The notes: generated by a model from the sequence alone, not told the origin. A DNA stretch of 64,000 bases from Ampullaceana balthica (GCA_944989445.1 CALYLW010001006.1:45124-109123); one strand, 5' to 3'. Counted from the stretch's first letter, positions 31,066-43,736 are shown. Numbers and translations are program-made.

Positions 31066-31744
31066 TTTATCAATAAAAGCTATAGTTAATTTTAGCGAAT
31101 AATTACAAACATTTTTATCCAAAAATATCTAAGACCCCGCACATGAACACGTAAATATTGAAATATCCATTGAAATATCCATTATCCATATTAGTGAGAA
31201 AGAATGCCAACATTACTGTCAGTTGACTAACTAGGAGTGACTAACACATTACTGTCAGTTGACTAACAAGGATTGACGAGCTCCTGGTTGCCACTTCAAA
31301 TACATACATACATATTTTAATTGTTTATTTTTTGTCTAAAGGGCAAAGCGACTCTCACAAGTTGTGTAAAATGAGTGTGCAAAAAAGTATAGTTCAGGGT
31401 TAATGAGCATATAAAATTCTATAAAAGTGTAAGGTTTAAAAAAAAATTAAAAAAAATATTTTTTTTCAAGAGACAGTAAAACGACATTTGAATGGAAAAT
31501 CAGAGCATAACATTTTGGATAATTTGATAATATTAATTATACTATTGATTTTTAATAATTTAAGATAATTAGTTATATCCAGTAAATGCTATGCTATGCA
31601 CTTCAATTTGAAAATATCTTTGCTCTTTCATACTAACGCACACGTATTTAAATGTTAAATAATTCTATCATTAAAATTATTAGTTATAAATCATTAAAAA
31701 AATTTCTATAATTTTTTAAATCAGATTTATAAATGCTTGAATCT
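31066..31744. other. Unassigned AT-rich sequence
   Basis: Contains a short duplicate of CATTACTGTCAGTTGACTAA (near 31212 and 31247) and A/T runs. No gene is seen. Confidence 0.6.
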
Positions 31745-32068
31745 TGTATATATATAAATATACATAATTCCCGTTGTCTGTATGTATGGATGTAACAAGG
31801 TGGCCCTGCGAAATTTGTAATGCTGTTAGGTAGCGCTGCGATCAACATAATAAAATTACTGCACCAAAAATAAAACTTTTCGAACGTTCCGCATAAAATT
31901 GTTCAATATGATAATAAATGAATAAAATAAAATAAATAAAAGTTCTGTATTACATTATTTATTATTCTATTGGGTATTTTTAAAAATTAACAGATTTCAG
32001 CTGAAATGTATTCATTTTGAAAACTTCCGTCATGTTTGACGGGTTACACTAGTATATATATATATACT
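31745..32068 (-). mobile_element. Short AT-rich element with the same ends as the 16.6-kb element
   Basis: The left end reads ATACATAATTCCCGTTGTCT. The right end reads GTCATGTTTGACGGGTTACA then CTAGTATATATATATA. On the minus strand the right end becomes TATATACTAGTGTAACCCGT, comparable to the ACTAGTAGACCCGTCG start at 16600. The head also matches the 30.0-kb tandem repeat. It has no coding capacity. Confidence 0.45.
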
Positions 32069-34343
32069 ACACACAAATTTATTTGTTCTTTATTTAAAAA
32101 AAAAGCAGATCCCTCAAAGGCAATAACCGAAATCAACTAGATTATGAACAAAAATGTAAAAGTAAACGCACACACGTTTTGTTTTAGCTTACTGTTACTT
32201 TCTTTCCAGAAATAATATCTGCAACTCTTACAAAATTGTAAGAGTAAATAGCCTTCAACTAAATGGCTTTAGGATAACTTGAGCAGAATATATATCTTAA
32301 GTTAGGTAATTCCTTTCTGAATAGGCCCTTCAGAGATAAGGTGGTACAACCTTCAGCACAATGAAATATCTATTGGTTATCAGCCTTTTATGTCATTTGG
32401 AAAAAAAATTACAGTATCCTGTTTCTAATCAATTTGTTACGTAACGCCCGACTACGGTGTAGAGAGTAGAGTCAAAACAATAATTAAATAATTACGTCAT
32501 GACTGGTTCTGGAGAGCCCCGAACAATACAATTTGTTGACTGAAGAATCCTGGTCAATTTCTTAGGTTACATGACGTCACTGCCCTATCTTGTTACGGCT
32601 TAAACAATTTATTGTGGTCAATTTCTAGAGGGTCACGACCTAGTGAGCTACAACGCCAAAGGGCAACAGGTCGCTGGAATCAGAAATGACGTTACTGGGG
32701 AAAAAGACTTTTCAATATTTAAACGAGGAAAATTTATTTGCTTTTAAAGACTCCTATACTTAGAGCATGTAATTAAAAGTAATATTCATGTTACACTGGA
32801 TCGTTAATTAAAGAAAAGAAGAAATATTATCATCTATCAGATTGTACGGTTTAGCTCTAAATTCTATGTCGTCGCTTAAAAAACGCATTTGTTACAAACT
32901 TTGAAACCTTCAAATGGTTAAATCTTCCTTGGTTAAAAAGATTTTTTTTTCAATATCCAAAAAATCTTTGAGAGAAACACTGTTTGTTTGGCTAGTGGCA
33001 CGAATAGAACACACACGAAAGTTGACATCACATTTGACCATAGAAATTGAATGGTTATTCTTTTCAAGTAATCCAAAAACTAAAATGAAAGATTGAAATT
33101 TGGCTCATAAATAAATTACTTTTAGTTAAAAACCTTGAAACTTGTTCAAATTCTTCTGCACTATGAAAGGTGCGGAGCACGATGTAACCTAATATTGTAG
33201 GAGTAAACGTAAATCTCCGGACATAGTGTTGCACTTGAGGTGATGGTCGCCTTTGTTTGGTAGAGCGAGTAAGATAACCGAAATGTTGGCCACGAGAGAT
33301 AATTGGAAGAAACGAAATTGGCCTGCAGTTCTCAAATTGTTGATGATAGACCCTTGTGAATAAGGGAAACTCCAGAGCGTTCTTTGTCCTATTGCGTAAA
33401 TAGATTGTAGCCATATGATATTTTAAAACGACCATACTTTAAATTGAAATCTGGAAAATTCAAAACATGAGAATATTGAAAACCCAAGATTGCAAGTTGC
33501 AATTTTTTTTATTATTTAGAAGGACGATCGACACCCGCGCCCCGCCCCCCCGCCAACCACGCCACGAAAAAAAATCTCTAAATTTTCCTAGCTAATTAGT
33601 CCCTGATAACCTGCTTTTATTTAATAATTTTAATTTGATAAATATTTGTAACAACACGTCTTTCGGATGATCTATTCCAGAAAATATTGAACGAAATAAT
33701 TAATAATATAAACATAAAATCACAACTTTAAAAAAAGTTGTTTGTTAGTTGTTTTTTTTTAAAATTTAATTCTATTTTGGGTAGCAATATTTTTTCACTA
33801 GGTGTTTTTAATTTTAGAAAATTTGCCTAAAACTGGTTCTGTCACCACCACTCAACCAAACTAGTTTAGTTTATGACGTAAGTTCAACGCGAGCCTATAC
33901 GGCCTCACCTGCAACCAACGCGAGCCTATACGGCCTCGCACGCATTGAAATGAAACCCGTGATATTTGGTTTAACTATGTCTGGGTTATGTCTAGAGACT
34001 TTGAGACGCAACAACCGCAACACTAGGCCCCATCCGTTGAGACTCAACAACGCAACACTAGGCCCCATCCGTTGCTATCGCAGGATATCTCACGTTACAG
34101 TCCGCCGAGAGACTGCGCCAAAACATCACCACAAAGATAATCTCCGTCAGTTGGTGCCCAGGGGCCGGTGTAGGGGCGGGGGACAATGATGGCGCCTCTC
34201 TGCGACCGTCTCCATTGTGGCGGTCCCAAGCATACATACCGGTCTTATTAATGAAGTGCGTAATTGACGGCGCCATTCTGGTGGGTAGGAGAGAGGATTT
34301 ATATCTGGTCACTTAAATAAAAGGGAGCAATAGTTTAATATAC

Positions 34344-34395
<52 letters not shown>

Positions 34396-35005
34396 ATATA
34401 TTATATATATGTATGTAGGCATATATAAGTATCCAAGGAAAATAATGGAATGCTAAAGTCTCAACAACAACCAGATTAAATTATTAATAATATTATAATT
34501 AATCCACCCAAATCCCTTAAATCGCAATAAACCCATTTCAAAAATGATTTTTTAAAAAGTATTTAAACCACGTGATCGCAAGTAATTGTTTCGACAAGTA
34601 ATTGTTATTTTTGTTATTTGCACGCACGCGTCACCATTTTCTATTACTATTAAAGAAGACACTAAAAATATTTCTCAAATTGTAGTTTTTTATATTTTAA
34701 ATTTGAGAGCAGAATTGAGCCAACCCGCACAAAGCCCCAGCATTTCAATTATTCTAAATTGTCGCTATTCTAAAATGTCGTTAGTCTAAAATGTCGTAAT
34801 TCTAAATTTTTTTGAAAGCTAAAATCAATTGCGCTAAGTAGCTACAGTCAAATAAATAAATTAAATAGGAGTTTAATGTCTGTCTAACCTAATATTTGAT
34901 ACAAAAATATTTGTATTTTGACATTGAGATTAAAAATTTTGAAAGACGATCACGAAAGACCGTCTCAATAATGGACTTTGTTTTTAAACAAGAGTATTTG
35001 TATTG
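32069..35005. other. Unassigned stretch with small repeats
   Basis: AT-rich DNA with no gene I can support. It holds a duplicated AACGCGAGCCTATACGGCCT (33886 and 33918), a duplicated CGCAACACTAGGCCCCATCC (about 34016-34076) and an (AT)n run at 34344-34411. A 123-codon minus-strand frame at 33064-33435 and opposed frames at 33950-34312 have no recognisable domains. Confidence 0.55.
34344..34411. repeat. (AT)n microsatellite
   Basis: Alternating AT for about 65 bp with two TT interruptions. Confidence 0.97.
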
Positions 35006-37798
35006 GTCTAGCTCAGGGGTCGGGAAACCATGGCTGGCGAGCCATATATGGCTCTTTAGATGGCTGCATCTGGCTCGCAGACAAATGTTCAGTTTAAAAA
35101 ATGTTTCTTCAGACTTCTTTGATCTACATATTAATTGGAAATTTTTTGTTGTTTTTTTTATGACCAAAAAAAAACCCCTCTCGTCGTAAGTCAATAACCC
35201 TATTAATTATTTTCTAGTTTTTGAATGACTTACGTGAAGTAAAACATTCTTGAAAGTTTAGATGCCGGAAAACTTTTGGAGGTGGCATGTTGGTTAACCA
35301 ATCAATTTTAATCCGAATAATGATGAGGAGTGATAGTATACATGAAATATATATACATGCGGGAAATAATCAAGGTTAGGGGTTAGTAACCTTAGAAGAG
35401 AGATTGCTATTTAAGGAAGAGAGCTTTGGAATTTGAGATCAAAATGGTAGCCGTGATTTCTGTGGAAAAGTGGCAAAATACTTTGCTCAAGTTGGGTTTC
35501 CGTAATTTGCTTTCTAAAATATCGAACGATGTGTGCATGTGCAAAAGGGTCCGCACAACAGATTGTAGTCGGATCAGAAAGTAAACTTTCGTTTTAATCG
35601 CTTTGTAAGCTAACAAATTTTAGAAACATTTTTGACAAGATAGCTAAAAAAGAAAGACGATGAGTATCTTACGTACTTTTCAGCAGGAATGGACGGAGGA
35701 ATTTGCCTTTGTGGAGAGAACGGGTTCTGCCGTGTGTCTAATATGCAGTGATAAAATTGCATCTATGAAACTGTCAAATGAAAAGCGACACTTCGAGACA
35801 CACCATTCTACATTTTCATTGAAATATCCTGCGGGAGACAGCAGGAAGAAAGCATGTCAAGAACTGCTATCAAGAGTGCAAGCTAGTCAGCAGCAAATCC
35901 GTGTTTGGACCCAACAAGGTGACTGGAATTCGGGTAGCTTTGCTGGAGATTTAGCTATTGTGAGAAACGGAAAGCCATTCACAGATGGAGAGTATGCCAA
36001 AGCATTCATGATTGATGTTGCCAATTAACTTTTTGATGACTTTTCGGATAATGACAATATAATTAAACGTATAAAAGACATGCCTCTGTCGGCAAGAACT
36101 GTTCACGATCGTAGCATCAGGATGTCAAATCGAATTGAGGCAATGCAAGTGAAGGACATAAATGCGGCACCGTTTTTCTCTCTCACTTTGGATGAGTCAA
36201 CAGACGTTAGTAATTTATCCCACTTCAGCGTGGTTGCAAGGTCTGTTATCGGTGCTACACTACATGAGGAAAGTCTTGCTGCTTTGTATATGAAGGGCAC
36301 AACAAGAGGGCAGGATTTATTCGAGTCCTTCACTGGGTTCGCAAAAGAAAAGAAATCTACAGATGGATAAACTTGTTTCGATGTGCACTTATGGTGCTCC
36401 GTGCATGGTGGGGAAAACAGAGCATTTGTCGCCCTTCTTTATTAGCATGAGAGCAGATGCATCATAAGCTTTCATTGCATCTTACATCAGGAGGTGCTTT
36501 GTGGTCAGATGTGTGGCGAGCAGTTTGGTGAGGTGATGTCACTGGTGGTTCGGGTAGTCAACTTTATTGTTGCCCGAGCATTAAATGTCCGCCAGTTTAA
36601 AACACTGCTTGATGAGGTAGGGAATAATTATCCTGATCTGTTTAAGCACAGCAACGTGCGTTGGTTGTCAAGGGGAACGTGCTCAGCCGATTTGCGTCGT
36701 GTCTGAGCGAAATTCGGACTTTTCTTGAAATGAAGAATTTCGAGCATCCCGAGTTAGCTGACACTGAGTGGCTCCTGAAGTTTCATTATCTCGTAGACAT
36801 GACTGAACATCTAAATCTGCTCTATGTGAAAATGCAAGAAGTTGGAAATACAATCTTATCACTGCAACAAGCAGTGTTTGCATTTGAAAACAAGCTAGAA
36901 CTCTTCATTGCCGGCTTTGAAACAGGTCGTTTACTGCACTTTGAAAAACTGGGAGAGTTCAAAGATACGTTCACATCAAGTGACTCTTCTAAACATCTTA
37001 ATATTCAGGCTTAACGTCTAATCTCCTGCAGTAAATTAAAGCGCGCTTTGAAGAATTTTGTGAGCACACCCGTCTTTTTAAGTCATCACCCATCAACATG
37101 AGTGTGCAGTGGACAGCACTGACCTGAGTTGCATCTCGCTGTCTCCGTCAGAGATTTTGAGCTCCAAGCTGCTGACCTGAAGGTCTTAGACACGTGGATG
37201 AATAAGTTCAAGTCACTGAATGATGATGTGGAAAGACTTGCATGACAGCAAGCAGATTTGACGAGCCAACATATGTGGGCAGAAATTTAAAAAAAACTTC
37301 AACACGCAAACCTGCTGATTGTCAAAACTTGGAATGCATTTCCCGTCACATACCACACACTGCAGAATGTGAGTATTGCTGTACTGACAATGTTTGGTTC
37401 TACGTATGTATGCGAGCAGTCTTTCTCACATCTAAAGAACATTAAGACCAACCAACAATCACGTTTAAGGGATGGAATTCTTTACGCCAGCATGAAGCTT
37501 AACCTCACCACGTATCAACCAGACTTCAAAGTCATCAGCAAATCCATGCAGCACCATAAGTTGCATTAATAGTAAGAAATATTCATTATTGTTTTGGAAA
37601 GGGCATGACAATGTTATTAAAAAGAATTCACAGACATAATGATTGTACTTTTAGTTTTGAAATTATTACACAAAATGCACATATTTACCTGAATTTATAG
37701 TTTTTAACATAATGTATGGCTCTCACAGAATTTTTTTTCAAAATATGTTGCGAGTATGGCTCTCTCTGACTGAAAGTTTCCCGACCCCTGGTCTAACT
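35006..37798 (+). mobile_element. hAT transposon, full length but decayed (2,777 bp)
   Basis: The element spans 35014-37790. It begins CAGGGGTCGGGAAAC and ends TTTCCCGACCCCTG. It is flanked by GTCTAGCT (35006-35013) and GTCTAACT (37791-37798), an 8-bp duplication with one difference. Just inside the ends are GAGCC/GGCTC palindromes also found in the 12-kb element. It carries a broken transposase on the plus strand. Retained ends mean it could still serve as a substrate for an active relative. Confidence 0.92.
35660..37569 (+). pseudogene. hAT transposase, disabled
   Basis: Begins MSILRTFQQEWTEEFAF. An N-terminal zinc finger of BED/C2H2 type follows (VCLICSDK, then HFETHH). Next comes the catalytic-domain segment SLTLDESTDVSN. 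Past the next breaks come VNFIVARALNVRQF and NVRWLSRG, typical of the helical insertion region. The C-terminal dimerisation motif is FGSTYVCEQSFSHLKNIKTN, ending MQHHKLH before TAA at 37567. An in-frame stop follows IDVAN (36026-36028) and another follows KKSTDG (36368-36370). Frame changes occur near 36400-36490, 36690 and 37015-37370. The type resembles transposases domesticated as ZBED5 and GTF2IRD2 in vertebrates. It would have cut and joined DNA at the terminal repeats, and is now non-functional. Confidence 0.9.
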
Positions 37799-38372
37799 TA
37801 GGCTCTGTGTTGTTGGGCGAATTATTGCGTCAAATATGTTGAGATAACTCTCACATGGAAAATGGAGTGGCCGCTAAACCGTCATGAGAATATTTCTAAG
37901 ATACTTCTTAACCTAGAAAATAGCGATTCACAAAACTAAGGTGACCACACAACGACTCTCTAAGATAATTGATAATCAAGGTTTGTGTTTGGTGTTCAGG
38001 GCTGCATGACTTTTGGGTTTCAATTTTACAGAGATTACGAAACCCCAAGATAACTTCCAGCGTAATATCGTTTGTTTTTTACACTGCAATGTGGTGGACT
38101 TACAACAGCTTGACCATAGCGAGTTATTGCTCCTGGCTGGACATCTGGACTCCGTCTCCTAATTTTCTGTTAGGGTTTACTCCCTTAGTCTCTCAATGAA
38201 CAGGTGTAGCCGCGAGACGGCGGAGGTTTGAAATTGGACTTTCCCTCTACAAGATGAGCTACCTATCAAGGTTCACGAGCCGCATCTGCCCGAAGCTACT
38301 TCAAGTTGGCTGTGTCCGGTTGTAGATGTTCGTGACGACGATTATGATGTCCAACGACGACGCGCTGATGGT
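37799..38372. other. Unassigned sequence
   Basis: No repeats or frames that I can support. Confidence 0.6.
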
Positions 38373-38485
38373 CAGTATGACATGACACAGATTGGACAGT
38401 ATGACATTACACAGATTGGACAGTATGACATGACACAGAGTGGACAGTATGACATGACAAAGGGTGGACAGTATGACATTACACC
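38373..38485. repeat. 24-bp minisatellite
   Basis: Nearly five copies of a unit containing CAGTATGACATGACACAGAT and TGGA. Confidence 0.94.
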
Positions 38486-38930
38486 TATTTAGGACAAAAT
38501 GAAACTAAAACATAAACATGAATAAAAAGTATTTATTAACAGTTTTTATTAGTTCTTCATACTGACCAATGTGTTAAAAGATTTTTACAATATTTTCCTT
38601 TTTAAATATATATGTTAAACAACTCCAATCAACATAATATGTTCAACTTGAATTCTTAAATTTGTAATTCCCTTTTTTCGGTGGGAAAAAAGCACCTAAA
38701 TATTATTGTAACAAAATGAAATACATGTACATACGAAATATTTATGTCTGATTACTGTAGGCAATCCAATTATTACAGTAGATATGATTTCAAATCACTG
38801 TATACCATCCAATTATTACATGACCTAAATCTGAAGCTCATATCATTGTTATTATTGTATAGCTTCCAATTATTACAGTACCAGGGATTTAATTACAGAT
38901 CATCGTAATGAACCCAATTATCACAACACG

Positions 38931-39054
38931 CTGTAAATCATTTCATCTAACGTCACAACACGCTGTAAATCATGTCATCTAACGTCACAGCACGCTGTAA
39001 ATCATGTCATCTAACGTCACAACACGCTGTAAATCATGTCATCTAACGACACAA
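38931..39054. repeat. 32-bp minisatellite
   Basis: Four copies of a unit containing ACACGCTGTAAATCATGTCA and TCTAACGTCACA. Downstream (39112-39265) a looser pair of roughly 60-bp copies shares CTTGACTTAAGACCAGATCA. Confidence 0.93.
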
Positions 39055-39269
39055 TGCCAAAATACCATAAAACTTTGAGCATCAGATCTGATCATGTACT
39101 AAAACCGCTGGTTATCACAGTATACTTGACTTAAGACCAGATCACGGTACTGCTAGAACATATCACATTCTCTGTGACTTTAGATCATATCTCATTACTA
39201 CTAAAACCATCACAGTATCCTTGACTTAAGACCAGATCACGTTACTGCTACAACATATCACAGTATATG

Positions 39270-40060
39270 ATATAGAAATCAGACCACGGTACCATACACC
39301 ATATTATAACATGTTTATGACGGCCCCACTGTCACGGTCAGATGTGGTGGAGATGACTATGCATACATGGGGGCGAGCGTGGATCAACGGCTATGAACAC
39401 CTGTTCACGTGGAAACGGGGGGGGGTGAACTCAGGGTACGTGGGAGCTGTAATCATGGTGAATGACCCAAGGGCCAGCCAAAACCGGTCGGACAAGACGG
39501 GGGCTAGATAATAGGAGTGACATTGTGTGTCGAGGGTAGAGAGTTGAGTTGCCGAGTTACAGGCAGGTTGAAGACTGAACGAGAGGGTGACGATAGTGAT
39601 GGGAGTTTTTTTTTGAACGTAGTCCGATACGGTCAAGCTGTGCCGAGGACGATTGAATGTGAAGAGTTAAAGGCTGGGTGGACTCTGGATGGCATGAAGA
39701 TCAACTATAAAATTTGCCAATTGTACTTTGCCATACATGTGAAGATTTGGTGCCAAAAAACGTACTTTGAACTAAAACAAGCGTTGCTGATTCATTTACC
39801 CGTCCAGTGTGGTAAATATCTGTGGCCAAGGGGCGACCTCAACCCATAGACAACGACTCCGCTACACCCACCACCCACAGGGATCACTGTACTTTGTCTT
39901 AGCAACTCACCCCTGTTAATCACGTGGTTGTTTCCCCGTAGTCAAAAAAGACCCCCCCCTCCCTCACGTGTACAGCCTGACTTTGACCACGATTACATAA
40001 TGTTTAGTATCCAGTGTTTTTAAAAATCATTACAAATTATTAGTCCATATTTTCATTGTG
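39270..40060. other. Unassigned sequence
   Basis: Two adjacent plus-strand frames (39311-39511 and 39517-39849) are open, but I recognise nothing in them, and opposing frames exist. No gene is called. Confidence 0.5.
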
Positions 40061-40061
40061 G

Positions 40062-40148
40062 TGACCCTCTAGCCACGGTTCGGTTATTCGATGACCCTCT
40101 AGCCACGGTTCGGTTATTCAATGACCATCTAGCCACGGTTCGGTTATT
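40062..40148. repeat. 30-bp minisatellite
   Basis: Three copies of a unit containing CTCTAGCCACGGTTCGGTTA. Confidence 0.93.
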
Positions 40149-40299
40149 ACAAAAACAATGTCCATTATCTCGTCTTTGTTAAGTTGTAACTAAATTCCAC
40201 TTTCGTTTTTATTACCTTCACACATTAAACACACTGTCTAGATCAACCTTTTGTTATCTTGGGAACCCATGTGGCACCTTGTATTAGTTTTATCTATAC

Positions 40300-40541
40300 A
40301 AATTGTCTGTTAATGCACACGTTGTCAAATTGTGTGTTAATGCACACGTTGTCAAATTGTCTGTTAATGCACACGTTGTCAAATTGTCTGTTAATGCACA
40401 CGTTGTCAAATTGTCTGTTAATGCACACGTTGTCAAATTGTCTGTTAATGCACACGTTGTCAAATTGTCTGTTAATGCACACGTTGTCAAATTGTCTGTT
40501 AATGCCCACGTTGTCAAATTGTCTATCAATGCACACGTTGT
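40300..40541. repeat. 27-bp minisatellite
   Basis: Nine copies of CAAATTGTCTGTTAATGCAC plus ACGTTGT. A unit length divisible by three leaves several frames open on both strands. These are repeat translations. Confidence 0.96.
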
Positions 40542-40621
40542 TCTTCAAAGTTGCCACTCCCGCCAGAATTATGATGTTGCCCCCCCAGCTTGGGGGGGGG
40601 GATTAACCACTTGTGGAACCC

Positions 40622-41138
40622 TGATTTGACATGATATACACACAGGATCTTGGTTTACTGATTTGACATGATATACACACAGGATCTTGGTTTACTGATT
40701 TGACATGATATACACACAGGATCTTGGTTTACTGATTTGACATGATATACACACAGGATCTTGGTTTACTGATTTGACATGATATACACACAGGATCTTG
40801 GTTTACTGATTTGACATGATATACACACAGGATCTTGGTTTACTGATTTGACATGATATACACACAGGATCTTGGTTTACTGATTTGACATGATATACAC
40901 ACAGGATCTTGGTTTACTGATTTGACATGATATACACACAGGATCTTGGTTTACTGATTTGACATGATATACACACAGGATCTTGGTTTACTGATTTGAC
41001 ATGATATACACACAGGATCTTGGTTTACTGATTTGACATGATATACACACAGGATCTTGGTTTACTGATTTGACATGATATACACACAGGATCTTGGTTT
41101 ACTGATTTGACATGATATACACACAGGATCTTGGTTTA
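40622..41138. repeat. 37-bp minisatellite
   Basis: Fourteen near-identical copies of GATTTGACATGATATACACA plus CAGGATCTTGGTTTACT. Confidence 0.97.
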
Positions 41139-41405
41139 TGTTTGACATGATATACACACAGGATCTTGGTTTGACATGATATACACACAGGATCTTGGTT
41201 TGACATGATATACACACAGGATCTTGGTTTGACATGATATACACACAGGATCTTGGTTTGACATGATATACACACAGGATCTTGGTTTGACATGATATAC
41301 ACACAGGATCTTGGTTTGACATGATATACACACAGGATCTTGGTTTGACATGATATACACACAGGATCTTGGTTTGACATGATATACACACAGGATCTTG
41401 GTTTA
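41139..41405. repeat. 29-bp derivative minisatellite
   Basis: Nine copies of the preceding unit lacking eight bases (TTTACTGA), giving TTTGACATGATATACACACA plus GGATCTTGG. The two arrays abut. Confidence 0.96.
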
Positions 41406-41626
41406 CGTTAACGTATACAGTTATCATTCAAGTGTGTTTAGTATCTTCATTGTTTTGTTTAGTATCTTCATTGTTTTGTTTCTGTAAACAACTGTACTGG
41501 TTCATATACAAACTATATTACTATCATGGCTACCGAGAGATTAACCGTTAAATGCTTTTAACCAAATTATTTAATAAAACCAATAACATTCTCTTTGTGA
41601 TTTCAACTGTCTTTGAATCTCCTGAA

Positions 41627-41859
41627 ACAAGTTCCGGCTCATAGCATCAAGAATACAACACAGGAGCTGGTCAATAACGGGAACAAGTTCCGGCTCATAG
41701 CCTCAAGAACACAACACAGGAGCTGGTCAATAACGGGAACAAGTTCCGGATCATAGCATCAAGAACACAACACAGAAGCTGGTCAATAACGGGAACAAGT
41801 TCCGGCTCATAGCATCAAGAATACAACACAGGAGCTGCTCAATAACGGGAACAAGCTCC
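41627..41859. repeat. 56-bp minisatellite
   Basis: Four copies containing ACAAGTTCCGGCTCATAGCA and AACACAGGAGCTGGTCAATA. Confidence 0.94.
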
Positions 41860-41949
41860 CAAGAGAAGAATGAGTTGCCATCACGTGACACGTAAGTGTA
41901 TACAGCCTCCTGCTCCTGACCTCAATCTTCCAATTCCTGATACCCTAGC

Positions 41950-42013
41950 TGAAGAGCCACTAACGTACATATGAAGAGCCACTAACGTACATATGAAGAG
42001 CCACTAACGTATG
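41950..42013. repeat. 24-bp short tandem repeat
   Basis: Two and a half copies of GAAGAGCCACTAACGTACAT plus ATAT-like ends. Confidence 0.85.
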
Positions 42014-42500
42014 TAGGAGTTCACAACAATCTTATCGTTGATAATTGGCCATCAAAATATTAGAAAAGAACAGGTCGTATAGTAAATGTTAACAACAAAT
42101 ATCTGTTAAATATTTTTTTTTAAAAGAAAGAAAGGCCACCAGTAATAAATTACAAATGTCATCAAAAATTATTCCTTGAAAGCACCAAGGTTCCAAATGT
42201 GTATCTTTTAATTTTCATTTTCTGGCAGTTCTGCTACACATTGATGAGTTTACACTTTGCTAGAGGATTTCAAGGAAATGATGTTCAGTAAAAAAACCGC
42301 TTGAGTTTCTTTTTTAAAAATTCCATGCTGCTTTGATATATGACATTTTACGTCTCTGATTGCAGCTCCGATATATGAATCCTTCGACTGTGAATGCCGA
42401 TCGGTATATGACAAGAATCATTTTTATTTCTTATCCTCACCGACCATTCTAAAAAAAAAGCCGTAAAACGTCCCACTTAAGCCTCAGCGGTTCTAATGTT
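42014..42500. other. Unassigned sequence
   Basis: AT-rich. No gene or repeat structure is seen. Confidence 0.6.
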
Positions 42501-42760
42501 GTGTATGTATGTATGGTATCTGTCCGTCTATCCGTCTGCGAGAGACGATATATTTATCTTAATCGATTGCAACTCTTGGTGTGGCTGATGAGACCAATTC
42601 TTGAGTGGCAGTCTCTTCTGCATGTCACACACACGAATGCGGTGCCTGACCTTCCTACTCGGTTTTTTACTACGTTTTTATTAACTTGCTTTCGTTCCTG
42701 TTTGTGTTGGTTTGTCCAAGATTTTTTCAAATCTGCCAACGTAAAATTGAACCACTTCTG
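42500..42760 (-). pseudogene. LINE C-terminal zinc-finger fragment
   Basis: The minus-strand frame at 42739-42554 encodes a basic segment, then FVCVTCRRDCHSRIGLISHT and a further Cys (CxxC...HxxxxC). This Cys/His finger with the core SRIGL closes the ORF of many invertebrate LINEs. A short tail with GACGGATAGACGGACAGATA follows. It lies on the same strand as, and downstream of, the reverse transcriptase remnant at 43740-44480, separated by about 1 kb of foreign sequence. It could be the displaced end of that element or of another copy. Confidence 0.5.
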
Positions 42761-42997
42761 ATGGTCCTAGAGATCTGAAATTTTACCACAGATAGATCTT
42801 GGATGACAATGCATTGTATTAAAATTTCAGATCGATCGAATGTACCGTTATTACATTATTGCACTTTTTAGTTTATCTATAGTCTATATATAAGCATCTG
42901 TACCGTCCGCTTTTGTTGACATCCGTGAGTTCACCCCGTGACCACATCACAATGTTTTTAAAACGTTGGGCGGGCGCTAGTGAGATGTTTGGTAAAA

Positions 42998-43415
42998 AAA
43001 ATAGATGTAAAAAAATATTTTAAAAAACCAGTTTGTTATAAGTGGACTAAAAAGAATAAAATAAATAGAAGTAAAAAAAAAGATTTTTTAAAAACCACGT
43101 TTTTATAAGCGGACTAAAAAGAAGAAAATAAGTTAAAACTTATTAGTTCAAGTACTTCGATTTAATATGACTAAAAACGTGGGGCGGGTGTTTGTTATAA
43201 AAGTTAAAGATTTCTAATTTAGAAGGCAAAAGAGAGATCTATAAGTGAGAGTATGAGTGAGCTGCATATGTTAAACCTCATAAGCACCCGCCCCACGTTT
43301 TTAGTCATATTAAGTCAAAGTACTTGAACTAATAAGTTTTAACTTATTTTCTTCTTTTTAGTCCGCTTATAACAACGTGGTTTTTAAAAATCTTTTTTTT
43401 ACTTCTATTTATTTT
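42998..43415. mobile_element. Foldback inverted repeat (131-bp arms, 94-bp loop)
   Basis: The left arm (43060-43190) and right arm (43285-43415) are reverse complements with only a few differences. The arms contain TTATAAGCGGACTAAAAAGA and CTAAAAACGTGGGGCGGGTG. A further partial direct copy of the outer left arm lies at 42998-43059. No coding capacity. The transcript would fold into a long hairpin. Confidence 0.88.
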
Positions 43416-43736
43416 CAGCTGTTTCCACCCCGGTTTGTTCCTCTTAATCCCCTTTACGGGTACATGTATTAAAATTTTTAAAACTAACCCTTATTTGGCG
43501 AATAAATCTAAAACAGTACGGTAGACCGAAGAAGTCATAGTGTACACAAAAATTTGATTGTTTCTTAACCATCAAAATAAAATATTTAGGTATTTTTGAA
43601 GCCTATGGCTTCCCATAGTGTTGAGCACTGTAACTACGTCATAGCATTTCGGACGAGAATAATCGGGTCTGCCGCATACTGCAGTTTATAATATCATTTG
43701 GACGATTATAGTCGGGTCTACTGTGTAAAGGGGTTA
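43416..43736. other. Unassigned sequence
   Basis: Includes two related ATAATCGGGTCTGCCG / TATAGTCGGGTCTACT motifs near 43660 and 43710. No gene is seen. Confidence 0.55.

Noticed and set aside
33064..33435. 123-codon minus-strand frame
   Set aside because: No domain, no splice sites that connect it to anything, and composition like its AT-rich surroundings.
39311..39849. Two consecutive plus-strand frames as a possible small gene
   Set aside because: No recognisable family, and an opposing frame overlaps; too weak to call.
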